This document shows, in pieces, positions 1 through 8,261 of a stretch of DNA of 64,000 bases. Every line of letters begins with the position of its first letter. Position 1 is the stretch's first letter. The stretch is from Phaeobacter cretensis (GTDB lineage Bacteria; Pseudomonadota; Alphaproteobacteria; Rhodobacterales; Rhodobacteraceae), in contig NZ_JBKBEU010000001.1 of the NCBI RefSeq assembly GCF_047372505.1, positions 1,860,001 through 1,924,000 of the forward strand, given 5' to 3'. The position numbers and the translations under genes were made by a program. The notes beneath the pieces are model-generated. The model worked only from the letters and a program-made list of their open reading frames with translations. It searched no databases and was not told the origin of the DNA.

Positions 1-1293
<1,293 letters not shown>

Positions 1294-1613
1294 GAAATGC
1301 CCTTGCAGGCATATCCTTGACGTTCGAACCTCTGCACATCTTTGATGTCCTACCGCTGACGCCAACCAAGGACGGACCTCAGTCAGCACGGCTTCGAACC
1401 CGGCTAGGAACTCGAAACGAACATCAAAACTTTCTCTGTTTTTCGTGCTTGGTTTCAAAAGAAACCGAAGCCGTCCAAACAGTGAAGCTGACACTTTATT
1501 ATCGCGCTACCACTTCGCTACTTGAGCGCAGGGCATCGCTAAAAGCGTTGATATGAAGAGGCTGATCCATCGAATGAACCAAACCGCCCACATATCTCTT
1601 CAGATATCATCAA

Positions 1614-1625
1614 TGTCAAAGAGCA
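1614..1625 (-). promoter_or_regulatory. boxA-like antitermination site of rRNA leader 1
   Basis: On the minus strand it reads TGCTCTTTGACA, one base from the classical rRNA boxA (TGCTCTTTAACA). It lies about 320 nt upstream of the 16S 5' end. In rRNA leaders this element recruits NusB/NusE for antitermination. Assignment rests on motif and position. Confidence 0.6.
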
Positions 1626-1787
1626 TACACCAAGAGACAATAACCAACAGATGCGCCACTCTCATGGCACGCCCGCCAACAAAATCTCCATAATGTCACC
1701 GTCTTTCCGATGCGGCAGACCGTCTCTCCGGCCAGTCCGGCTACCGTAGCAGCCAACCCAGCAGCGTCCCCGCCGCCGGTGAAGGGG

Positions 1788-1816
1788 GTTCTAAGCCCAC
1801 TCAACAAAACCCGCAA
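1788..1816 (-). promoter_or_regulatory. Candidate rRNA operon 1 promoter
   Basis: On the minus strand there is TTGCGG (1811-1816), a 17-nt spacer, then TAGAAC (1788-1793), followed by a C-rich stretch that would act as a GC-rich discriminator. An AT-rich tract lies directly upstream. The same arrangement exists in copy 2. Start site not demonstrated. Confidence 0.45.
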
Positions 1817-2253
1817 CACCAAAATCAACAAAATTACCCATTTCAATAAACAAATCCAAAATATGCAACAAAATCAACAAACTAGACAAAAAGAAAGACA
1901 GCAAAAAAACCGGACAAGCAAAAAAACCCAACCAGATACATGCAAAAATCAATCCCAAGCCAACTTACACACAGACTCACACAACATATCCACAGACAAA
2001 CACTCCTAAAACAAAACGAGTCACTCAAAAATCAAACCAAACATAAAATGAAAGGCTCAGAGAGGCGATTGACCGGCGTGCGAGCAACCAAACAGGATAT
2101 CACACGCTACTGGATTGCCGCGAAGCATGAACCGCTACGATCTGCATCCAGAGAAGCATCTTCTCTTGCAAAACCAGCGGTTGGTATGAGTGTGCAGTAT
2201 GCTGGCTATCGGGGCACCACAGATGGCCGCCCCTTCCCTTTTAGTAGCGTTTG

Positions 2254-2481
2254 CTATTTCTTCGCAGCAGCCTTGTCGCGAGCCTGCTTTTCTTCTTTGG
2301 TTAGCTTGTTGTTCCATACGTTATTGCTGAGGCCCAACTCATCGGGCATCGGTTTGGTTTTGCCAACACTGACCTTGCCGCCATTTTTGAGAAACTGCTG
2401 GATCAGAGCATCATCAGTATTTTCTTTGGGAACATGTTTCATAGGGATGAGCCTAGTCTCTCTTTTGGGATCAGACAACAT
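2254..2481 (-). CDS. Small lysine-rich protein of unknown function
   Basis: A reading frame of about 75 residues from the ATG at 2481, or 62 from the ATG at 2442. The C-terminal half (KTKPMPDELGLSNNVWNNKL followed by a Lys/Glu/Ala-rich tail ending AAAKK) looks like genuine protein sequence with a basic helical end. I do not recognise the family. No good Shine-Dalgarno precedes either ATG, so the start is uncertain. The open frame continues upstream, antisense to the IS3 orfA remnant, and that part is probably not coding. The gene sits just upstream of the repeated rRNA leader. Confidence 0.4.
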   Translation of the reverse strand: MLSDPKRETRLIPMKHVPKENTDDALIQQFLKNGGKVSVGKTKPMPDELGLSNNVWNNKLTKEEKQARDKAAAKK

Positions 2482-2546
2482 AGTGATTTGTGATGTTCTT
2501 GCGACGCAGAGGTTATCGCCGGATTTCGGACCATCGGTTAAGGCGG

Positions 2547-2793
2547 ATGTCATTAAGAAAGAACCATTCGCCCGAGTAGAAGGCCCAAGTTGCGCTTGAA
2601 GCGATCCTAGATGAGAAGGAACTGGAGGAACTGTCGAAGAAATACGGCGTGCATCCAATTCAGCTCGGAACATGGAAGCGCACAGCGATAGAGGACATGG
2701 CGACTGCCTTTGATCGCAAAGGTTCAGCGCCTGAGCAAGTAGTGCCGCTTACGTCGACAAACCGCGTCCCAAGATCGGCCAGCTTGTTGTGAA
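2547..2793 (+). pseudogene. IS3-family orfA transposase fragment with in-frame stop
   Basis: The frame starting at 2547 reads an RKNHSPE segment, a TAG stop at 2577-2579, then KAQVALEAILDEKELEELSK, YGVHPIQLGTWKRTAI and EDMATAFDRKGSA. This is the N-terminal helix-turn-helix region of IS3-group OrfA. In intact relatives the stop position is normally an aromatic residue (HSPEF). The frame ends near 2793 and no matching orfB follows, so this is a truncated, inactivated remnant. Confidence 0.8.
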
Positions 2794-2927
2794 ACGGGCA
2801 GTTTGGCCAGTGGGTCGCGTCAGATGACTTGGAACAGTCGCAGAGAATAGAAAAGTAGGGTCACTGCACCCCTATACGCTGTGGCGGACATCTTATCGAT
2901 ATACCACTTGGCGTATGACTTTTTCAA

Positions 2928-2943
2928 ATACGTTATAGCGTAT
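2928..2943. promoter_or_regulatory. Orphan Zur-box-like palindrome
   Basis: ATACGTTATAGCGTAT is a 16-bp near-perfect inverted repeat (ATACG / CGTAT arms). It shares the 10-mer ATACGTTATA with the reverse complement of the site upstream of the Nik/Opp-type importer at about 18605. Here it has only IS remnants on both sides, so any target gene has been displaced or lost. Regulator assignment is inference. Confidence 0.35.
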
Positions 2944-3013
2944 CAGTTTGGTCGATTTTGACTGATGTTCAGACTGTCTGACGTCAGCACTTATGGGTCC
3001 AAATAGGGTCATT

Positions 3014-4153
3014 TGCTAAGAGAGTGTTTGTTGCTCATCGTAACCACTGAGGAGTGGACGAAGAGAAAGGCAACGAAGAGCCCTGGCGAGAAGATCGTCA
3101 AAGATATCAAACGGGCGACCGGCAGGCACTCTTCATCCGAAGAGAAGATCCGGATCGTGCTGGATGGCCTGCGCGGCGAGGACAGCATCGCTGAGTTGTG
3201 TCGTTGTGAGGGTATATCGCAGGGCATCCCCCGCACCACGTTCTATCGTTGGTACGATCGATACCTGCAGCGAGGCCGGGTTGCAGGATCAATCTCCTAA
3301 GCCAAAGCACGTCTGGAACCGCGTGCCTGACGAAGTGAAGCGCAAGGTTGTCGACTTCGCCCTGCAGGAAACGGAACTGTCACCGCGTGAGCTCGCGGTG
3401 ACGTTCACAGATCAGGAACGCTACTTCGTGTCAGAATCTACAGTGTATCGTGTGCTGAAGGCGCATGATCTGATCACCAGCCCGGCGTTCATCGTTCTCA
3501 AGGCAGCGAACGAGTTCAAAGACAAGACGACTGGGATCAACCAACTTTGGCAGACCGACTTCACCTACATCAAGGTTCTCGGCTGGGGCTGGTTCTATCT
3601 CAGTACGGTCCTCGACGATTACAGCCGCTACATCGTCTCCTGGAAGCTCTGCACCAACATGCGGACTGAAGACGTTACCTATACGCTGGACCTCGCATTG
3701 CAGGCATCTGGATGCGACCAAGTTCACGTCGTTCACAAGCCACGTCTGCTCAGTGACAACGGCTCAAGTTACGTCTCAGGGGATCTGGCGGAATGGTTGC
3801 TGGACAAAGGCATGAAGCACTCTCGCGGTGCGCCATATCATCCGCAAACACAGGGCAAGATCGAACGCTGGCACCAGACCTTAAAGAACCGCATCTTGCT
3901 GGAAAACTATTTCCTGCCAGGTGACCTCGAAGCTCAGATCGAAGCCTTCGTCGATCACTACAACCACCAGCGCTATCACGAGAGCATCAACAACGTCACA
4001 CCCGCTGACGTCTACTTCGGACGCAACAAAGCCATTCTAAGGCAACGCGAAAGGATCAAACGAAAGACACTCGAAGCGCGACGCTTGCATCACCGCCAGC
4101 ACGCCGCATAATCAAACCAACCAGATGAGCCAAACCCTCTCTTAGATTAGGCA
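3014..4153 (+). mobile_element. Degenerate IS3-family insertion sequence
   Basis: Imperfect terminal inverted repeats are visible: CTAAGAGAGTGTTTG at 3016-3030, and CAAACCCTCTCTTAG at 4131-4145, which is its complement apart from one mismatch. Between them lies a transposase region of OrfA/OrfB type. Exact outer ends (TG...CA at about 3014 and 4153) are estimated, and I see no convincing target-site duplication. Insertion of the right end lies just before a headless BetI-like regulator. Confidence 0.7.
3055..4111 (+). pseudogene. IS3-family transposase, orfA-orfB fused by deletion and frameshifted
   Basis: The frame starting before 3055 encodes an OrfA N-terminus (SPGEKIVKDIKRATGRHSSS, then EDSIAELCRCEGISQG). 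It passes directly into the start of OrfB (IPRTTFYRWYDRY), so the OrfA C-terminus and OrfB N-terminus are missing. A frameshift near 3275-3285 then moves to the frame carrying PKPKHVWNRVPDEVKRKVV and the DDE catalytic core: Asp in QTDFTYIK, Asp in LSDNGSSY and Glu in KIERWHQTLK, ending at 4111. The catalytic half is intact. The element should be non-autonomous unless the frame change is bypassed by programmed frameshifting. Confidence 0.8.
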
Positions 4154-4658
4154 GCCATTGGTTCCAAAAACTCTGACAACGGACAGTGTTGCTGTGTTTT
4201 ACTTCAAATCCAAGAGCGGGCTTTTGGCCGAAGCTCTTCGAGATCAATACCAGAAATACGAAGATCGCTGGCAGGCCACGCTCTCAAAATCAACACAAGG
4301 TCCGGCAGACCGGCTACGCGCCATAATCGAGGCGGATTTTTCACCTGATATCTGTAACTCTGAGACATTATCCGTATGGTTTGCCTTTTGGGGAGAGCAG
4401 AAGTTCACTCCACAATACGCCGAAGTCACCGAAGAGTTCATAGCGCGCAGGAGCGAAGCCATTCGCGAGATATGCGTCGAGCTGGCACCACAGGATGCTT
4501 CCTTCGCTGTGCAAGCGGCGGAATGGATCGACTCATTCACTGATGGCTGCTGGCAAAAGCTGCATCTGTTCCCACACGACTATTCGCGCGAACGTGCACT
4601 CGAGACGACCTTTGGACTGCTGCGCACCCTATTTCCCGACGAAGCTGCTGCTTTCTGA
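4152..4658 (+). pseudogene. TetR/BetI-type regulator lacking its DNA-binding domain
   Basis: The frame reads FYFKSKSGLLAEALRDQY and continues with a BetI-like ligand-binding region (ADRLRAIIEADF, then ETLSVWFAFWGEQKF), ending in FPDEAAAF. In TetR/BetI proteins the YFxxKxGLLxA segment closes the N-terminal helix-turn-helix domain, so roughly 35-40 residues with the recognition helix are missing. The right end of the degenerate IS3 element lies immediately upstream, which explains the loss. It was probably a local regulator, perhaps of the Cys/Met enzyme gene that follows on the same strand. No functional start remains. Confidence 0.75.
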
Positions 4659-4768
4659 CGGAATAGCTAGGTGATCACTTAACCTTTTATTCGTAGCGCC
4701 CATATCGCGTTGAATTTGGTGCGCTCGCACTCCAAAGATGGGGCGACGAGCCTAAGGAGTGCTTTGCA

Positions 4769-5917
4769 ATGCTGCGAAATGATATGAAACCCGCCACAAT
4801 TGCCGCGCAGGCCGCGGGTGCAATTGATTTGGCAAGCGGTGGCGTGGTGCCTCCCCTGCAACCTTCGACGACCTTTGTGCGTGACCGAGACTATCAGCTG
4901 GTCAATCAGGACAATGTTTATCTACGCTCTCACAATGATGCTGTACGCCTTGGCGAGGACATCCTGTCACGCCTGGAAGGGGCTGAAGACACGCAGTTGT
5001 TTCCGTCTGGAATGGCAGCAATTGCCGCAGTGTTTCGCACAGTCTCCAATGGCGGCACCGTCATAATACAGTCAGGCATCTATTGGGGCACCACCAAATG
5101 GATCCGCGATTTCTGTGCCCGTCGTGAGATCACGCTGCACGAAGTCGAGGCCAGCGATATTGCTGCGTTGAAAGCGATTTGTACCAACCACAAAGCAGAT
5201 CTGGTATTTGTCGAGACGCCATCAAACCCTTGGTTGAAAACAGTGGACATCGCTGCGGCTAAGGCCGCTGCAGAATGCGCAGGTGCTATTCTCGTCGTTG
5301 ATAGTACTGCGGCCACGCCACTGCTGACGCGCCCGCTAGAGCTAGGGGCAGATATCGTCATGCATTCGGCAACCAAGGTGATCAATGGTCATTCCGATGT
5401 TCTAGGAGGCGTCCTGAGCACCCGCGCCCGGACGCCAGTCTGGGAGGCTATCTGCATGGATCGCAATGAAGCCGGCGCGGTCATGGGCCCGTTTGAAGCC
5501 TGGCTATTGGTCCGCAGCATGCGCACCCTGCCGCTACGGGTGGAGAAAATGTGTGCCAATTCCATGACCATTGCCGAGTTCCTCGCCAACCATCCAGAAG
5601 TCGAAGACGTATTTTACCCTGGCCTGCCCAGCCACGAAGGTCACACGCTTGCGAAGCAACAGATGAGTAGTGGTTATGGGTTTCTGATGTCATTCCTTGT
5701 CAAAGGCGGTCGAGAAGCAGCGCTGGCGGTTGCCGGACGGTTGAACTTGTTCCACCGGGCAACCTCGCTTGGTGGCGTTGAGAGCTTGGTTGAACACCGT
5801 CACACCATTGAACCCCATACTGGCATTCCCGAAAGCCTATTACGGATTTCTATCGGAATTGAAGACGTCGATGATTTGATCTCGGACCTGAATCAAGCGT
5901 TACAGCGAGAGGATTAG
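4769..5917 (+). CDS. Cys/Met metabolism PLP-dependent enzyme (cystathionine gamma-synthase/lyase family)
   Basis: A 382-residue protein of normal length for fold-type I PLP enzymes of transsulfuration. Visible landmarks are PPLQPSTTF near residue 28, the SGMAAI phosphate-binding turn near residue 80, VETPSNPWLK near 149, VVDST near 177, and the PLP lysine K203 in HSATKVINGHSDVLGG. The C-terminal SLGGVESLVEHR motif is also typical of the family. The enzyme would act in the cytoplasm on cystathionine or O-acyl-homoserine. Substrate, and lyase versus synthase activity, cannot be fixed from motifs. The start is supported by AAGGAG nine bases upstream. It follows the broken BetI-like regulator and lies between IS remnants, so it is part of the inter-rRNA accessory island. 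Confidence 0.85.
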   Translation: MLRNDMKPATIAAQAAGAIDLASGGVVPPLQPSTTFVRDRDYQLVNQDNVYLRSHNDAVRLGEDILSRLEGAEDTQLFPSGMAAIAAVFRTVSNGGTVIIQSGIYWGTTKWIRDFCARREITLHEVEASDIAALKAICTNHKADLVFVETPSNPWLKTVDIAAAKAAAECAGAILVVDSTAATPLLTRPLELGADIVMHSATKVINGHSDVLGGVLSTRARTPVWEAICMDRNEAGAVMGPFEAWLLVRSMRTLPLRVEKMCANSMTIAEFLANHPEVEDVFYPGLPSHEGHTLAKQQMSSGYGFLMSFLVKGGREAALAVAGRLNLFHRATSLGGVESLVEHRHTIEPHTGIPESLLRISIGIEDVDDLISDLNQALQRED

Positions 5918-6094
5918 GTTCAGGGGTACGAGGCCATGTTCCCTTTGCACTGCGCGGTGACACCTCTGCTTTGCGCAGCCGGAGATATTTCTTCGTGATT
6001 GCGAGACTTGCGTGGGCATAAAACCAGCAACTCTCCTGTAGGAATCCAGAACTGTCACTCTGAGGTCGCTAACTGCTGAAAGCCGGAAAGTAAG

Positions 6095-6480
6095 TTACGG
6101 CTTGTTGGTTGCTTCAGCGTCAACTGATAGGCTGAAGAACGTGTAGTTTAGAATTGCTTTGCGCCCTTCCGCCTCCGCTGCCCTGCGGAATGCGGGGTTA
6201 AGCCGATCAATCATATCGACTAGCAGTCGGCTTTGGTCTTTCGCAGTGTCAGCCCAAGCCTTTTGGGCTTCTGCGGCGTAACCGTTCCCTGTGTGGGGTG
6301 TAGCGATAACCGCTTCATTCACTTCGTCTCCTACCACCCATTCAACAGCACCTGGCAACAGCACCTGGGAGGATGGCGAGGAGGCCGACGGTTTGGTCTC
6401 GCACAGTTATCGCCTTTACTTGCACGGCCTTATGCCAAGCTCTTACATCCAAGGGGTCGGTAGCAGAGATATGGAGCTGT
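6095..6480 (-). pseudogene. Unknown gene broken by a 13-bp tandem duplication
   Basis: Two overlapping minus-strand frames appear to be one gene. The upstream part reads VRAWHKAVQVKAITVRDQTV followed by GLLAILPGAV, then shifts. The downstream part reads LPGAVEWVVGDEVNEAVIAT, continues AAEAQKAWADTAKDQSRLLV and ends at 6095. The shift coincides with a perfect tandem duplication of 13 bp at 6343-6368. Removing one copy restores a single frame (AILPGAVEWVVGDE). The 5' end is lost at an IS3 remnant. I do not recognise the family. Confidence 0.6.
6343..6368. repeat. Perfect 13-bp tandem duplication causing a frameshift
   Basis: The unit CAACAGCACCTGG occurs twice without a gap (6343-6355 and 6356-6368). 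Thirteen is not a multiple of three, so the duplication breaks the minus-strand gene described at this place. This looks like a recent slippage event, potentially reversible. Confidence 0.9.
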
Positions 6481-6770
6481 CGCGTTTTTGTGCCGCCCCA
6501 GGTGCTTGTTTTGGCCAGTTTCCGTTCGAAGGCGACAGGGTTTTTCAAGCCAGTGCTGAATGCCTTCGACGCGGATTGTAGAGGCCACTGATGTATTTGA
6601 AGGTGGCCATCTCAACCTTGCGCTGCGTCTCCAAGGATGCCGCCAAATAAGTTCTGCTTTGATGGTTTTGGAGAAGGTCTCGACGGCAGCATTGTCATAA
6701 CAATTACCTTTCCCAGACAGGCATGAGAGCGGACACCTTGAAGCGGACTGTATCCGGCTTGAAAGTTTAG
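6480..6770 (-). pseudogene. IS3-family orfB 3' remnant, frameshifted
   Basis: Minus-strand translation shows SGKGNCYDNAAVETFSKTIK and AELIW. A second frame continues with ETQRKVEMATFKYISGLYNP and RRRHSAL, and a third with KNPVAFERKLAK. Together these form the C-terminus of an IS3-group OrfB around the last catalytic Glu (AAVETF). Several frame changes and the absence of the first two catalytic Asp segments show a decayed fragment. Confidence 0.8.
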
Positions 6771-6891
6771 ACGCTCCGTAGGGCAATCCATCTTGAAGAG
6801 TGGCCGTGCGCCGCAAACAAGATAACAATTTCGCGTTAGCGGAAAGTTTCATTTGGAGCCCCTTTCGCGCAATGAAAACTTCTCCACGCGA

Positions 6892-6931
6892 CTTCCAATC
6901 TTCCAATCTTCCAATCTTCCAATCTTCCAAT
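6892..6931. repeat. Tandem repeat, five perfect copies of an 8-bp unit
   Basis: CTTCCAAT is repeated five times head to tail (6892-6931). It lies between the IS3 remnant and the micro-ORF array, about 70 bp upstream of the first array ATG. The copy number may vary by slippage. No gene is disrupted by it. Confidence 0.95.
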
Positions 6932-7048
6932 AGAATGGCAACACGCAACACCTTGTGCTAGGCAAGTGTCTCTAGGTCAGATCATGCTAGAAGCGAAGTC
7001 ATGTTTTCCTTATATTCTGGAAAACTACTGAGTCAGAATGGCGCGAAG

Positions 7049-7186
7049 ATGAGCAAAGAAGAAACCAAGACTGAGCAAATCGAGATGATGGTTGCTAAAC
7101 CGGATTACTCGCGCATTTCGATCAACTCGCAACAGCCGATGGCAAGCGCACCATCCGCGCCACCGCCGCCTAAACCGAAGCGCTGA
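7049..7186 (+). CDS. Micro-ORF 1 of array: 45-residue peptide with PPPPKPKR tail
   Basis: The peptide starts MSKEETKTEQIEMMV, contains ISINSQQPM, and ends SAPSAPPPPKPKR. An in-frame ATG at 7001 would add 16 residues (MFSLYSGKLL...), and ribosome-binding sites are weak at both. It is charged and polar at the N-terminus, then proline-rich and basic at the end, with no Cys, signal peptide or membrane helix. I know of no family. Its stop is two bases from the next ATG, the first of five consecutive ORFs that share the C-terminal motif. Confidence 0.6.
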   Translation: MSKEETKTEQIEMMVAKPDYSRISINSQQPMASAPSAPPPPKPKR

Positions 7187-7188
7187 GC

Positions 7189-7230
7189 ATGGCCAAGAAA
7201 CCGACACCACCGACCAAACCAAAGAGGTAG
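7189..7230 (+). CDS. Micro-ORF 2 of array: 13-residue peptide MAKKPTPPTKPKR
   Basis: Only 13 codons (MAKKPTPPTKPKR, then TAG). On its own it would be ignored. It is supported by the same KPKR ending as neighbours 1 and 3, by the two-base gap after ORF 1, and by the three-base gap to ORF 3. It could be a minimal tail-only member or a translational relay. Its AAGAGG codons (Lys-Arg) lie six bases before the next ATG and can act as that ORF's Shine-Dalgarno. Confidence 0.5.
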   Translation: MAKKPTPPTKPKR

Positions 7231-7233
7231 AGC

Positions 7234-7347
7234 ATGGCAAACACGTCGTCGAAGCTGTCCACTGCTAGAGTTGTCGTTGTTGACAAGTCACAGAAACCTG
7301 TTGCCAGCAAACCGGCATCGTCGCCACCTCCCAAGCCTAAGAGGTAA
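7234..7347 (+). CDS. Micro-ORF 3 of array: 37-residue peptide with PPPKPKR tail
   Basis: Starts MANTSSKLSTARVVVVDKSQ and ends KPASSPPPKPKR. The centre has a short hydrophobic VVVV run. Basic overall. The ribosome-binding site AAGAGG is provided by the last two sense codons of ORF 2. Its own AAG AGG codons (7339-7344) precede the next ATG by seven bases. No known family. The N-terminus is unrelated to the other members while the tail is shared. Confidence 0.6.
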   Translation: MANTSSKLSTARVVVVDKSQKPVASKPASSPPPKPKR

Positions 7348-7351
7348 ACCA

Positions 7352-7480
7352 ATGACTAGAGAACCCTCCGCACCGCCTACGCCGCCGCGTCCTACAACGC
7401 CGCCGTCGCGTCCGATCCCGGAGACGAACACCCGCCCCATGCCTGCGGCCCCGTCTTCGCCTCCGCCACCCAAGAGGTAA
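7352..7480 (+). CDS. Micro-ORF 4 of array: 42-residue proline/threonine-rich peptide
   Basis: Starts MTREPSAPPTPPRPTTPP and ends RPMPAAPSSPPPPKR. More than a third of residues are proline, so it is expected to be disordered. The tail lacks the KP dipeptide of members 1-3 but keeps SxPPPPKR. Translation would use AAGAGG at the end of ORF 3. The same codons at its own end lie seven bases upstream of ORF 5. No known family. Confidence 0.6.
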   Translation: MTREPSAPPTPPRPTTPPSRPIPETNTRPMPAAPSSPPPPKR

Positions 7481-7484
7481 CGCT

Positions 7485-7604
7485 ATGCCATTTGAAGCGC
7501 AGTCAGGCATACAAGCACAGTCAGGGGGCGGACCCGTCTACATCCCCGACAATGCCAGACCCATCCCCAGCGCCCCGGCTTCGCCGCCACCGCCCAAGAA
7601 GTGA
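7485..7604 (+). CDS. Micro-ORF 5 of array: 39-residue peptide with PPPPKK tail
   Basis: Starts MPFEAQSGIQAQSGGG, contains VYIPDNARPIP, and ends SAPASPPPPKK. It resembles member 4 over the last 18 residues (xNxRPxPxAPxSPPPPK). Its last codons are AAG AAG, so the Shine-Dalgarno-like AAGAGG is absent exactly where no further ORF follows. It is overlapped on the opposite strand by the 3' end of the convergent membrane protein gene. Confidence 0.55.
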   Translation: MPFEAQSGIQAQSGGGPVYIPDNARPIPSAPASPPPPKK

Positions 7605-8261
7605 TGGGGCGTGCCGTATTCGCACTTCTGAGATTTCGCCCGCCGGAATAATTGTGATTTCCGGTCCCCAATCGCCGTGCGAAGGGTCTACCTTTTCCCA
7701 ATCATCTGAGTCAGGCGCGCGGAAGTCTGTCACGTATATCGCAATAGACCCGTCTTGGCCCAAGATCATCGGGCCGAATGGCGCTTTTTTGAAATCGTCC
7801 AGACGCTCACATTGCAGCGCCATACCGTCTTTCTTCACAACCGTGATTTGAGAGGGCCCTGAATCTTCGCGATTGATGACGGTTTCCCATGCGGCGGTAT
7901 TTCTATCCGCCGATGATATGCCTGCACTTCGCAGAAGCTCAGGAACGGCACTCACACTTACCCGCCGCCACACCGCAGCCGCCACTAGCGCAACCATGAT
8001 CCCGCCCACGCTTGCCCCGTAGCCCGCCCATAATGGCAAAGCGCCGCCTGATGGGACCGGATATTTCCAGTTGTAGAGGATCAAGAAGCCCGCTGACGCG
8101 GCCTGAGCCACGAATGCAAACACCAACGCAATCGCCAGTGTATCAAGCGTACGGTGAGTTGTATCGCGGCCCGTATAGGCTAGACGATAGGACAGGTATC
8201 CCGCGACCAAGATCGCGAGAGTCTGATAGGGCAATTGCAGGAGGTTTTCGAGGGTTTCCAT
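7521..8261 (-). CDS. Predicted membrane protein with cytosolic C-terminal domain, unknown function
   Basis: A protein of 246 residues from the ATG at 8261; a GTG at 8294 would add 11. Three hydrophobic segments lie in the first 110 residues (TLAILVAGYLSYRL, LDTLAIALVFAFVAQAASAG, and GASVGGIMVALVAAAVW). A soluble domain follows, with VTDFRAPDSDDWEKVDPSHG and IIPAGEISEVRIR. The layout loosely recalls DUF6338-type proteins, which is a weak guess. The last 28 or so codons, after EVRIR, run antisense through micro-ORF 5 and are compositionally odd (Arg/Gly-rich), suggesting loss of an earlier stop. It converges on the micro-ORF array and may or may not be functionally linked. Confidence 0.6.
   Translation of the reverse strand: METLENLLQLPYQTLAILVAGYLSYRLAYTGRDTTHRTLDTLAIALVFAFVAQAASAGFLILYNWKYPVPSGGALPLWAGYGASVGGIMVALVAAAVWRRVSVSAVPELLRSAGISSADRNTAAWETVINREDSGPSQITVVKKDGMALQCERLDDFKKAPFGPMILGQDGSIAIYVTDFRAPDSDDWEKVDPSHGDWGPEITIIPAGEISEVRIRHAPSLLGRWRRSRGAGDGSGIVGDVDGSAP

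Noticed and set aside
1616..1846. Open frame of 76 codons antisense to the rRNA leader, starting MKWVILLILVLRVLL, present twice
   Set aside because: It overlaps the rRNA promoter and boxA. Identity between copies follows from rRNA duplication, not protein conservation.
1940..2599. 219-codon plus-strand open frame
   Set aside because: It begins in the low-G rRNA upstream tract and runs antisense to a more protein-like small gene. The translation has no domain-like sequence.
6892..6931. 8-bp repeats considered as a CRISPR array
   Set aside because: Units are directly adjacent without spacers. No cas gene is present in the window.
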